NCBI GenBank assembly: GCA_029204225.1
Contig: CM055100.1
Location: 16,150,864 to 16,214,863, forward strand
DNA from: Diphasiastrum complanatum
Taxonomy: Eukaryota; Streptophyta; Lycopodiopsida; Lycopodiales; Lycopodiaceae
Direction: 5' to 3'
Length of the DNA: 64,000 bases
Shown piece after piece: positions 1-12,800 of the stretch. Numbering within the stretch: position 1 is the first letter of the stretch; each line of letters starts with the position of its first letter. A program made the translations under genes and the position numbers. Under the pieces are notes generated by a model that was given only the letters and a program-made list of their open reading frames with translations, was not told the origin of the DNA and ran no database searches.

Positions 1-680
1 AAAATCATTAGAGTATAGTCGGGAAAATCTAAAAGTTTTTCGTCCGTCTATCAATGTTACACATCTTGATAGATGGAGAAAGCTCATTGTCTACTGGGCG
101 TTTAAAGCGTACGAAGTCAACAAAAGTATCTTTACAAAGGGCCCATTTTGAGCCCGTATTTTTCATAATGTTTTCTCCATATGACAATGAAATTGTGAAA
201 CATTGGACAAAGTAGCATCGATAATTAAAGGAGGACTATTCTTCCTAAGAGACCAAACACTTTTCAAAACCCTTCATTTTTTTTTCTTGTTTAACTATAG
301 TTTTTAAGAAGTGACCAAGAGTTTACATATGTGGACAACCAAAAAAATAGAGGCATGCACCTATTACCCAATCAAATGGTTTTTTGTTGGGAAGGTTTTG
401 AAAATCACCAGAGTAGTCGGGAAAACTCTAAAAGTTTTTCGTCTGTCGATCAATGTTTACACTTCTTGATAGATGGAGAAAGCTCATTGGTCAACTTGGG
501 ACATTTAAAGCGTACGAAGTCAACAAAAGTATCTTACAAAGGGCCCATATTGAGCCCATATTTTTTCCTAATGTTCTCTCCATATTGTGAAACATTGGAC
601 AAAGTAGCATCGATAAATTAAAAGAGAACTATTCTTCTCGAAGAGCCAAAACATTTTTCAAAACCGTTCATTTTTTTCTA
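1..680. repeat. Pair of diverged direct repeats, offset about 400 bp
   Basis: Bases 1-290 and 401-680 are two copies of the same non-coding sequence with scattered substitutions and small indels. Both carry the blocks AAAGTTTTTCGTC, TTGATAGATGGAGAAAGCTC, GGGCCCAT and AACATTGGACAAAGTAGCAT in the same order. The first copy starts at the window edge, so the array may continue to the left. No protein is supported; the short open frames are incidental. Confidence 0.8.
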
Positions 681-929
681 ATTCTAACTTAAATAGAAGA
701 TTCTAACAATAGAAGAAATACCCTAGTGCATTTATTCATAGAAGAAAACTGGTAAGTACATTGATGAAAAAGATATGTACCTCCCAAAGGGGAAGTTTTA
801 AGCAAAAGTAAGCTCAAACAAGAGCGAAGCTTGCACTAAAGCTAAGATTAATTCAAGATCCTGGCATTAAAAATGAAGGTGCAAAAACTATGATGATGTC
901 AGGTAAGAGTCATTCCAACTGACTGCAAG
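681..929. other. Intergenic, nothing recognised
   Basis: AT-rich unique-looking sequence. I see no gene, RNA or repeat structure. Confidence 0.5.
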
Positions 930-2062
930 CAGATCAGAAAAGTGAAGAGGTGGTGAGTCGGCTAATGAAGGGACTCAAAGTACAAAGCCCATCCCAGGAG
1001 AGGACAACGTCAACACGCCTGTGGGGAAGAGTGGGACGCGGTAGAAGAAAGGCCATGAGACTGCTCTTTGAGGACATGGAATCCTCCATCTCTGGCTGGG
1101 GTCGCTGCATTTCTAACAAACATCATGTGTAGTTGTGCGCTCACTCCCATAAGGACAGCGGAGGAGGTGGATAGCAAGAGCATCAATAGGGTGACCACAA
1201 ACCACACGATGAGATAGCCCCAAGCGAAGACGAAGAGTAGTGGTGAAGATGGCTGAAGACAACCGAAATGAAGGAATAGCACACCGAGCTGACACAGCCA
1301 AGCCCCCGCACCTAGACCCGCACATGAAAGAAGCCGAGCTCGATGCAACACCGAAGGAGCCTCAGAGAGCATGCTGAAAAGGGTTTGCTTGTGCACGCGC
1401 TCCAAGAAGGTCTTTTGCAGGTGATCTGAGCTGAAAGTGAGGAGTTGCACAAAAGGAGGAAGACATGCTTGGGCAGAGAGAGGAGAGAGCAGCTCTCGCG
1501 CAGCAATGAGGTGTTGAAAAGATAGCGAACCGCTATCCACATGAGCAATGCAATCTACAAGAGAAGGCGGAAAGCCCAAAAGGAACCGAGAAGGCAAAGC
1601 AGGGGCGACAAGAGCCCACAGCTCCCAAGAAAAGCTGCAGGTGCAGAAGAAAACCGTAGAGAGAAGACCCACACCTCCACAAGAAATGGGTAACCGAGCC
1701 TGATTCCGAGTTGAAAGGGTCTCCACACCATCCAAAGAACCTGGGCCCAAAAGGCAGCCAAAAACATCATAATAGAATTGTCAAAGGAAGAGAGAAGATG
1801 CAATCCATATGAGTTTGTTGAGCTTTCTGCCAGGTTTCCATTTGATGCAGAAGTTCGGAAGATTGGGACGCTGGATAAAGCAAGACGTCAAAGATGCCAA
1901 CAAATGCGACCTGAGTGTCACCCAAGCAAGGAAGCAGATCTGAATGAGCAACATCCTGCCTGGAGGAGCCTCACCAAGAAAAGCAGGAGGTGAAGGTAAG
2001 TTGTGACAAATTGTTGTGTCCTGTAACTGAAAGTTTAGAAAAGGCCCTTTCAAACCAAACAC
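930..2062. other. GC-richer block of unknown origin with long open frames
   Basis: This block is visibly richer in G and C than the AT-rich DNA on both sides. It stays open on the minus strand for 246 codons (1010-1750), with shorter open frames on the plus strand (950-1132, 1778-1993). None of the translations shows a domain or motif I recognise, and composition alone can leave frames open on both strands. A decayed transposon or a captured gene piece are both possible. I do not assign a function. Confidence 0.3.
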
Positions 2063-2104
2063 TCTGAATGATGGAAGCTTTTCTACCTTGGAAATTAGAA
2101 ATTT

Positions 2105-2239
2105 AGTAGATCAAGTTTGAAACAAGGGGTCTTACCATATCTTGATAGCTTTGGTTCACTCAAACTTGAAGACATCAGCAGCATGGAAGCAAACTTCGAA
2201 AGAAACATGGATTGGATTCTTGAGCACGGCAAGCAGTAA
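2105..2239 (+). other. Possible terminal exon or captured gene fragment
   Basis: The plus strand has a short frame that reads like real protein: it contains PYLDSFGSLKLEDISS, then MEANFERNMDWILEHGKQ, and a TAA at 2237-2239. A TTTAG just upstream could be a splice acceptor. It could be the last exon of a neighbour converging on the clathrin gene, or a gene fragment carried by a transposon. I cannot name the family and found no upstream exon with certainty. Confidence 0.22.
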
Positions 2240-2657
2240 AGTCTAGAAGAATTTATTGTGTACCAGGTGTCTTGATCGAATATCTCTCAGCCTAGAAGAT
2301 TAGAGAATCTGGAGTTAATCTTCTGTTAATTGATTTGAGGTATCTAATATAATGGCCTGCTTAAGTTGCATGAGAAAGCAGTCTCAGCAGACAGTGAAAG
2401 TCTCTGCAGGTCTGTACGTAAGTACGATTTCCAAGTTCATTGCAAAAGAAGAAACTAAAAAATCATGTTTGAGCTACTATGTATGTTTGGCAAAATTATG
2501 AAAAACTATAAACGTAAGTACCAAGAATTCAACCATTTTATATGTCCTATGTCAATGCAATGAGCTATACAGTTATCTTTTTCCAGCCCTGATAACAATG
2601 TTTAAAATGCCAAAGACATGAAAGATCATACATATATATCCTACTTCAATCTTAGAA

Positions 2658-2846
2658 GCCCATTCCGACCAAAAATGGGTCGGAACGTTCCTGGTCGGAA
2701 CGATATTTTTTAAGTTATAAAAAAAAATGAATTAGCTGCATTTTATATGAATTAATCCCTTGTAAAAAAAAAACGTACTTTTTTTTTTTGAGGGCATCGT
2801 TCCGAAACAGAACGCGTTCCAGAACGTGTTTCGTTCCGGAACGGGC
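2658..2846. mobile_element. Small GTTCC/GGAAC-rich element with terminal inverted repeats
   Basis: A 189-bp block begins GCCCATTCCG and ends CGGAACGGGC, a 10-bp terminal inverted repeat with one mismatch. Both ends are packed with further inverted GTTCC/GGAAC words, and the centre is AT-rich with A and T runs. It has the form of a small non-autonomous element (MITE or foldback). I see no convincing target-site duplication, so mobility is inferred from structure only. Confidence 0.4.
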
Positions 2847-3526
2847 AACTAAGCTTCAAATCAAGAATATACTAAGTCACGTCCAAACTATGGACCACAG
2901 GTCAAAAGCGCACAAACCTTGTAAAGAGAAATAGCTGCAGGTTTAGAAATCCAGTTAACAAAGCTTTAAATGAATGTCCGGTGACCATTTTGGCTTTTAT
3001 ACTTTATGGCTCATTCCCAAAGAATACAAGTATCAAACCAATATTAGTACCTTAACATTATAAAAAGTGCTTAAGCGCAATCTTTTACTGTGCTCCATGA
3101 ACCTGTCTTGTAGCTCGAGGTCAACCAGAACCAATCTCACTGGAGACTTGGTAATTATTTGACAACCACATTTCAGGAACACAAACACAACTAACTCAAG
3201 GACAATCAGAATATCTATCAATCAATCAATCAACTTAAGGATTTTGTGGAAAAACTGATATTCTTCATACATGAAGAAAATCATTGGATGCCATATTGAA
3301 CCTACACTACAAAATAGGCTGTCCATGGCAACAGATCCAAGGAAGCATAATACCCTACACCAGTACTACTCTACTTACATGAAGTGTAGGAAAAAGCGGC
3401 AGAATTGGACTTCATAGCCTGACCATCAAAGGTACCCTCATAGCATCAACAATGCAGCTGATTACAAACTCCACGAGGACGAGGCATATCTTGATATGTT
3501 GTTCGACTCAGCACCATGGACCTTGA
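2847..3526 (-). other. 3' UTR and downstream flank of the clathrin gene
   Basis: Directly 3' of the clathrin stop codon. The first few hundred bases on the minus strand are of mixed composition, as expected for a 3' UTR, and become AT-rich further away. I cannot fix the polyadenylation site from sequence alone. Confidence 0.5.
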
Positions 3527-3892
3527 CTAATATCCACCCATTGGAGGCATGCCATAAGCAGGCATGGCTCCATATCCAGGATCATAACCTCCCCCCATAC
3601 CAGGCATAGGAGGAGCTGGAAGTGCTAATGGCAAGAGCTGGGCATACATATTCTGCATTTGGCACAGGAAAAACCATGATTGAGGATTTTTAAGTTCATC
3701 TTTTGAAAAATGGTAAGCCTGTAGTAAAAGCTCAATGCAGCAGTAATTAAAGCCAAAGCCATCAGCGCAGGTTCAAATCACCTGTTGAGCAACCATGTCC
3801 TTCTCCTCCTTCTCTTTCGATTTAACTTCGTTGATGGTCTCCAGCTTGTCTTTGATAAGCTCATCAACTTTACTGGTATATTCTCTCAGAAA
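3527..3892 (-). other. Clathrin exons 29-30: trimerisation helix and disordered tail
   Basis: Exon 29 encodes a highly charged helix ([18 protein letters not shown] then a K/E-rich stretch ending MVAQQ) that belongs to the tripod hub. Exon 30 encodes [20 protein letters not shown] followed by a Gly/Tyr/Met/Pro-rich tail ending MPPMGGY, typical of plant heavy chains. Confidence 0.9.
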
Positions 3893-6800
3893 CTGATTAT
3901 AAAAGACATGAACACATGTCATGAAACCAGGCAGGTAAATACATTAACACCGATAAGAGCAGTCCTTACTTGTAGATGGACTTAATGTACTGGAGTTGTC
4001 ACATTTGATTTTGCAGGGAGTTGTAAAATTTGCATCAAGGGCTAAAATAAAGGATGACATTAAGGGTTCACATACCTGAAGCAGGTAAGGGAATGCAAAG
4101 TCAACAATGTTGTTCATCCAGGCTAGTTCCAGGGCGACATCAGCACGGATCAAATCGTAACAAGTAAACAAACAGGCTGCAAAACACTCTTTCTTTCCCT
4201 GCAATGAATGATATCAGATAAGAAAGAAACTTCCAGCTGAACAAGTGTTGTGAAACCATAAGAAAATCATGACATTACTGCAACATTAAATTCTAACAAC
4301 TATATCACTAGCAGGCCACTGTCTACATGTACATCAAACTCTCGCATGAATTTTCATGCATACCTGCTCCACAAAATAACCAAGAAGCTCTTCTGCCAAG
4401 TCACGATCACCAGACTGTGAACAAGTTTCCATTGCATCCTTGTAAAGATTGTCCTTTTTGGAGAGTGCAATTGACTGCCTCCATCTTCCAGCTTTTTTGT
4501 ATATAAGGGCTGCAATGCGGCGAAACTCCACAAGTTCATGCTTCTCAACCTGAGTTATGTAGCAAAACACTCATTCGTAAATATTATATATATATATATG
4601 CAATGTGCAACACCCTTACCTATTAGAAGGCTGCATGCTCATAGAAAATAAATTAAGTTTGAGCTGTATGACTTGAATTTTAGAAAGCCACACTCTGTCA
4701 TTGGGTATAGGCAACAGTCGGCAACAAGTCTACTCCACTAACTTGCCATTACGGATAAAGCTTCAAACCTTTTGTAGCATGTGAGCTCAATGCAGCCCTA
4801 TAAATCAAGGGAACTCTAATGAATTTAGCACCAGAAATAAGCCAGACATCCCACTCTATATAGGACCTCTAAAACAAAAAAAGTAACTTGCAACAATAGC
4901 ATTTACCCTTTGTGCTAACGAAATCTGGTCAAAGTTATCATGATAATCAATGGATTCTCTAAGCCGATCGTAATCCTCCTCCTCAATGTACAACTCATTG
5001 AGTGCCTCATTCACAGCACTGACATTGTTACTTTGAACTGCAACCATGTAGGGCTTGACAAGGGGCAGCTGCCCAGCCTGTCAAAGTCAAAAGGAGAAAG
5101 TAGTAAGCATAAAAAAAAATTCAAACCAGCACAAAATTTCCTATTTCGAATTCAAATATAAGCATGATTGAACTCCAAAGTTCCTAAAAACTTTACCTTG
5201 CGCATGATATCAACGACACGAGTGTGATCAACTCGTGGAGCCAAGACATTCAATAGGTCATTAAGAAGATCCGGATGTTCTTGCAAATAAAAATGAACTG
5301 CCTTATAATATAACTCAACATTTGCAACCTTGACTGCAACATCTTTAAATTGCATATGATCCCAGGCTTCAGGAGAGTGATTCATGATGGTAGCTGCTGC
5401 ATTATCATACTCATCATACTGTATGTATAAGTATGTAAGCTCCTTCCAGTGCTGTTGCTGGTCACAGACTCTAATAAGTTTTGGAATGTTAATGCGGGTA
5501 GAGAAGAGCTTGAGATGCTCCATGAGCTTCTCTGGTCTGTATTTTGCATACAGAGTTCCCAATTCTGTGAAGATACCCATATGTGCCCGTTCAAGCCCTA
5601 AACCACTTTCCATTAAAGTGATCAATTCGTCAAACCGTCCCTTGTTTTGATAATAGTCACTTACTTCTTCAAGGTCGTCCACCTGAAAAAACAGACATAC
5701 AAAATACTGACTAAGGAGGTAACACCAGAAACGAAATGTGAACAAAACATGAGTGTGAATGCAGCTTCAGATGATTGATGCAACATCAATGCCATAGTCA
5801 AAGTAGACCAGACAAAAGATCAATAGACAAAGCTGGATAAGAGCTTTCACTAATAGATCAAGTTGCATGCTTAAAAACACAGCCACCTCCCAAAACTAAC
5901 ATGTAGACAAATGTATAAACCAGTAGACCAACTTCCAAGCATGTAAGACCGTACCTGAACAATAATGTTGAGACCACATATCTGGGCAAGTCTGAACTCT
6001 TCTGCATCAACACAGGCAAAACAGACTTCTTTCCAAGTCTTGGAGCTATTGGCCTTTCGGGCAGCATCCACAGCTCCTTGAAATTGCCTGAGCTTGATAA
6101 GTGTGCTTGCCAAGCGGGCCCAGTTAGAGATGTGTGTGAAGATAATCTTTGCTGCTTCATAGAGTGCTTCATCAAACAAGCGATCTCCAACATTTTGGAG
6201 GTTTGCAACATTAGGCTGGAGAATGAACTCCTCAATTTCTCCCAGTTTATCAATCTTTGCATAAGCAATGATAAGCTCAGAATCCACTTTTGGTTCTTTA
6301 ACCTTCTTGCGAACCATTAAAAGATACTTGACAAGATCATCATATGCCCTAACATGCTCTGCAGCCAATATGACATCATTGAATTGCGTCGCATCATTGG
6401 CTCGGATGAACGATTCAATAGCATCACTAACCAAGCCTTCTTTCAGCTGTGCCTTAGCCACTTGACTCCAGACATCATCCTCCTCCACACGAGAAGCAAA
6501 CTCAACAGCCCGATCAATGCTGTGAATGTTATCAAGCAGAACATTGACTGCTTGAACATTTAGATTGAACTTTTTGAATATAGAGAATGCTTCCTCATAA
6601 AGCTCAGATCCAACAGCAATTTCTCCAACAGCAGGACCATCAAAATTATCCAATCTATTGACATAGTCCATGACTCGTGATTTATCAGCCTTAATGGCAG
6701 TAAGAATGAGAAGATTCTGCAAGTTGGGGTTACCACTAAAGGCAGAGTTTTGCAGCACTATCTTTTCAAGAAGTTCTATCAATTCATGAGGCAAGTCTGC

Positions 6801-9800
6801 AGTCATGAAGGCCTTCACTGTTGCAGATACCTGATCTGGATTTTTGCTCTCTGGTAGAGCAGTTGAAACAACCTGGTCAATTAGCTGACGGCGATGTGCA
6901 TTTTCTGGATTAAGAACTTTCTCCCATAGCTCAGGTTCCATGCGTTCAACAACATATCTGCACAAGAGAGCTAGATAAGTTACAACTTTTGGAGAAAATA
7001 GCATATAGAACGATAGCCAAAAGCGTTAGCGTAAAATCATACCTCGCCTGCAGCTTGAAGAGAGAGTTCCTGTTTGTAACACTTATGAGCTCATCATCAC
7101 ACTGACCTCGGCGGTATGCAACGACTGCCAATGTTGGATCGCGCTTTTCACAATACTTACCAACAACTCGAGAGTCGTAATAAGGATTTGTCGTAAGAAA
7201 ATGCTCAGGATTATTGTTTGTCTCGATGATGATCTTGCCCAAAGCATTATGCACATGTACATCCTGACTACCTTCAGTAACAAGATGCTCCAAGAACTGT
7301 GATAGCAACCGCAATCGATTCCTGAAGAGAATAAGAAAAATGAAATCTTGCTGAATAAGCAAACAGTCACAAACATACTCATCCAAATGAAGGTAAAGAC
7401 AGAAAATTCAGGAATGTCAAATCACCTTTTCTCACACTGCTCCACAAGTGGCTCGACTGGAAGCAGTGACCTGACTGAAAGTATGAGGTTTTTTATGAAA
7501 TCCTCAGGACAATCATCATCTAAAAGTTGACCAACAACAAGAGGAGCATTGCTTGGATTGACCTGCAATGCAAGCAAAACAAATTTCACGAAACAACATA
7601 TTGCACCAGTAAACTATGCCCTTGAAAATGGCTCATTAACTCCTAATTGCTGGAGCAGAGCCCACTTCACAGACCTACAAAGCTACATGAAGAAAAGGAC
7701 AAACTATATCAAAAACTTTTCACCTTTTGTACATAGCCTTCAATGTACCGCAGCATGTTGTTAGAGTAGAGGTAATGTGTGAGATCAGGCACAAAGCCAA
7801 ACCGGTCACAAACATTTATCAAAGGCCGAGCATCGGGCAGTCTTGCTTCCATAAGGAAATTCTTTGTCTTCTCAGGATCATAAAAGTTGGACTCTCTAGT
7901 AACACGCTCTACTTCCTTTAGCTGGCCAGTCTTGGCAGCTGCCTCAATATACTTGTAATGTATTTCAGGATCCTCACTGTCAAAGACAATTAATAGAGAT
8001 AAGATTCTTTGATCTTAACGTCTAGCAATAATGTGCAAAAGAATCTCAGCCTCTAGTTCATAAACAATTACCTTGTATAGTAGATAATATGCATGAATGA
8101 TCAACCACCAGATATACCACATCTACAGGATAGCATAATACTGTTTTTTTTAAGTGCAAAAAGGCCTTTGACACAGGTATCCACCCACGTGTGGGCAGGG
8201 AATTGAAGCTGGATGGAGCAAGCCCAACCAAAGCATGCTACACCAGTCGGTTATGAAAATTTTTACCTTGAACTCAAATAAGAGCCCAGGAAAAAGTAGA
8301 GTCCCTCATAAGACTTGAACTGCTCAAACAACTTCACGCATGCATCTACGCCAAGCTGTTCAGAGTACTCCTTTGCTACCTGGAGTCCATATGGGCACAT
8401 TAGCAGATCGTTCATGATAAGAGTAACAACACCCAAGCTTGCTGGAGACAACATGTTTTCCAATACCTACTCAACAACAAGAGACAGCTACTTACTTGGA
8501 CTACAATTTGCAGGTTTCCTCGCATATTGACAAGCAAAAGTTCCTTCATACAATCCAAAGCCCAATCTCTTGAAAGAGTTCCAAAAAACTCCACTAATGC
8601 CTGCAAAAAGGCCACAAGGTCATCAACCCCATTGGCAGCCCAGGCATCAACAAGCAGATTAAATGAGGGCATAAGTTGACATTCGTACCTGCGGCTCTAT
8701 TGCATGGGTATTGATCACAACACGTTTGATATCCGATAAGTCTGTATAGTGCTGCAAAACCAAAAGAGTTTGATTCTAAGAACTATAACAACCTCAAAAA
8801 AAACGCCATTCACAAGTCAAATATGGGAAATTGCCTGAAGTTTTTCCGTGAGATGGCATAAATTTTGAAAAATGCGAGCCACATGTGTGAACAAGTACAC
8901 AAAATCACGCCAAGACAGAAACAAAACAATTTTTACCAGCAGTACCACATATAAAACATAATCAGGGATTTGTTTCTTGACATGAAAACATTCAACAATA
9001 TTTCCTAAGAGACTAGCAGTCTCTTCTGTAAAAGATTCCTGCACTTATTACATTTGGGATACAGAACCGTGGTTTAAGTAAGTTTGTCAAAACGTTGAAA
9101 CCAATTGAGGAGGAATAAAAAAGTTTAAACTTTCATAAGATAAAGACTTTATTTGGTGCTCAGCACATGAGGAAATTCATGCCAACACCAATATTGAACT
9201 TTGACTTTTACCTGAAGAGCGCGTGTGTAAAGGCCAGCTTTCTCACAAAGTTGTGCTATGCGGGGACGATCATAGTGACTAAACATCCCATTGGCCAAAA
9301 TTGCATCAGCCACATTTGGAAATGTGACAAGATTGATTTCCAAAACCTGCATATAGCACCTTGGATAAGTAGAAAATCAGAAAACAATTTCATAGGGAAA
9401 TGCAAGAAACTTGTAAACTCACCTTAGTCTGAAGCATAGCATGTTCAGGCAGGTTGGGCTTCAAGACATCCAGAAGAAAAGAAGTTGCTTCCCGAATCAA
9501 ATTCCGCTGTTAAACACGACGATCTTTAGATGACTGGCATGTGAGAAAGCAAATAAAAGTATCAAGAAAATAAGAATAGTGCATATTTTTTAGATTCCCA
9601 CACTGCAGCCTCACCAAAATCATGATCATTGAAAAGGTCTCACGCAAGCGATGAAATATCATTCTTTCCATATTGCCTCAATATGTTGGCTACCAAATAC
9701 TATATGGTGTCATCATCTAGGTTGTACCCGCAATGGTAGGCATGGAAAAAGCTCACGAATGTAGCACTCAAAGTTTGAAACAGTTGAAAACCATTTCACA

Positions 9801-12800
9801 CATTAATGTTACTGACCTTTTTAAAGTGTCTTTAATAAGGGTTTGACCAATCCAAGTACAAAATTAAGGATTGAGAGGTTAAACATATCACAAAACTGGT
9901 TGAAAGAGTACGTTAATTGAACAAAAAGCACTCAATTTAGGGTGAATAACAAAGGTCCTAATCTTTTGTTAGGTTGAAGTTCAACCATCAATAGCCACTC
10001 CCAGGCCAGCATTACTGCAATATATACTATCCTTTTCTGCAACATCTTAGAAGAAATCACAAGTTTTGTCCTCACAAAGAGGATTAAAATTCATGAGGAA
10101 CCCCTTTGAAACTTGTGGTGGTGTGGTGGGCCTGTGTATCATATGCACACTATAATTGCTTTAATGAAGGCAGTGAAGTGAGTTTCAAAAACAGTAAAAA
10201 ACATATTGGCATTCTGTCCATCAATGCTATCTCGATTCTCAAAATAATATTGATGTGTCTTTGATGGCATATAGGACATACACAAATGAAAATATATTTC
10301 ACATAAGGCATATAGAACAAAAATCTAATGAAGGGACAGTAAATATGTTCACTTTGGCATCCAACAGCACTATCATACTGACCGTTAAGCTTGCGCAGAA
10401 AATAGATCCGACAGGTCATAGATGTATCAACAAAGACAAGTCTTCATGATAATTGGCTGATGCAAGTTTACCTTATAAACGAATGGATTTGTCTGCAATT
10501 GAGCTATGTACTGACAGTTTTGACTTGAAAACAAACAACTCAACCAACAATTTGCAGTATTAAAAATCGACCACAATAATACCTCATACTTTGCTGATTG
10601 CAATCAGATCAGGTTGAATATTTGTGACCCGTGAACTTGTAATTGACCATTATTATTGAGATTTCATTTTGCAATTTTTTTTCGTTTTTAAACAGCTAAG
10701 AAAGATTTACATGTTAAAACATGCTGTTAGGATATTGTCAAAAGCATCCAACCTGAAGAAACAAATCTGTAATGACATTGTAATCAACTGGAGAGCCACC
10801 CTCCATTTGAGACAGCATCAGAGCAAAGTTGACAGCACCCTGCTTACATACAAAACACAGTAAAAAAGGGATATTGCATCACATATCATGCAGAAAATCA
10901 GCTCACATGAAAAAGAGAATGACACTAGCCTCAATTCTCAAAGAAGAATTGTAACCAAGTACACTGAGAATGGCATCTGATGATAAAATAAGTCTTAGAA
11001 TGGACAGGGAATAAGAAAACCTGACACTCTGCCAGGACCATTATTAATTTATCTATTTTGGGCTTTAATTAAATAATTTAAATTGCTTTGTTTCAATCCC
11101 TTCACTGGCATGAAACATGTTTCCTCCCATACATACCAAACAAAACAGGAGGTCCTGAGCATACGGAACTTGGAAGGTATCTATGATCAGAATCAATTCT
11201 AGGTCAACACGTTTAATTCTTTTAATCACAGTAACTATGCGTTGCTCAAACTCTAAAGTTCCAAGTGCACGGAAAAGATGCACGTAACCAGTATTTCCCT
11301 AGCAACACATTGTCGACTACCTGCACGGGCTATCAGAAACATGGAACTACAGTATTTATGTAGCATGACACATATTGCTATAACTTTTAGTTTGGCTAGT
11401 AATATTTTCCGCAGATTGATGTAATATTTTGCAGCAATTGATGAGCATATGTCAATACATTATTCAAGCAGACAAAGCAGCAAACGAAAAAAGTAAAAAC
11501 CCATCTATGAACAATGTTGCTGTGCAGAATCCACACATGCTAAGCAAAAGCATTCAAAGTCATTGTATACAATTTTGTTTGGATTTCCATAGACTCATAA
11601 TTTCTAATATAATAGGCACTCCAACCTGAAAGGCTGAAATCACAGATTGAAAGGGCCAATAAGTACACTAGAGGCTTAAAATGTCAGAAGTAACCAATAT
11701 CACCGATTATTAAAACAATTATGTTCGCTCACACAATTGATACTTCCAATCAAGGATTGAGATTTTTTTCTCCTAACAATCAAAAGTGGCCGAAGCTGAC
11801 CTGAGGATCAGAACGCAGCATTGATTGTAGCAGAAAAAGATAATCTGGAGTGTAGCCAACCTGAAATTTCACAGAGAAGACTTATTATATGCAGATTCCA
11901 AAAGTACGTAACTGTTAACAAACCTAAAATTCTCCTATTGCAATTTATGTATGTTTGCTACAATTTTTGTCAAATATTATGAAGAATGCAGATTTCAATC
12001 TTAGTAACAATGAACCTGCTTGGAATATATAAGAATTTTGTCAAACTCACGCCGCTCCGCAAATGCTGCAACTACTTTAGGCGTTGCTCTCGCTTTGATG
12101 TAAATTTTCAAAGCCATATCATTGTCGACAGTCTGAAATCAACACCATACAAAATCTCAGATTTATGTGAGAATAGTCGATTTATCACATCTGAAGCATA
12201 TGATAATTGTCGTTGACTGGAGACTTGAACAAGGATGATCATATGATTTAAGTTCTAGAAAATAAAGGCAAGCTCAGGCGTATCTATACTGATAAATACA
12301 ACATCCTCTAAGCATTTCAATTCCCTTCACTCCTAAGGAAACAATCTAGCTTTAGCAACCAACAAGCTTCCTCCAAAATAAAGAACACCCACATCTATAC
12401 TAGAAGTCAAAGACTCATCAAATCTCATTGGCAAACGTCAGAAACCTCATCTTTACATTAGATGTCTATTAATATACTGAAGCAGCAAAAGGAAAAATGA
12501 TGGAAAGGAGTCATAACAAACCAATTTTCCTTTAAGAGTCTTCAAAAGATCAATTTCACAGCTTTTCCTACTGGGCTAGCATAATGATTAAAGGAGGCAC
12601 AGTTGTAGAAAGGGATGAGCGTCTCTTATGCATAATATAAAACTTACTGGGTGTCTGTGGCAGTAATTTACCTTTACAAGATCTCCTAGCTCTTCGCTGC
12701 ACTCCAGTTTATCTTCTGCCAACCAATTCTCCAGGAGATTCTTTTTGTTTTGATTCACAACCAACCGAGAAAGCTCCAGTGACTCATATGCATTGAGCTT

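Noticed and set aside
3305-3314. CACTA transposon terminal motif (CACTACAAAA)
   Set aside because: It lies in the clathrin 3' UTR region with no partner at a sensible distance and no subterminal repeats.
7000-9400. Separate small genes inside the clathrin locus (several 60-150 codon frames)
   Set aside because: All meaningful ones are clathrin exons read into introns, and the opposite-strand ones are shadows of those exons.
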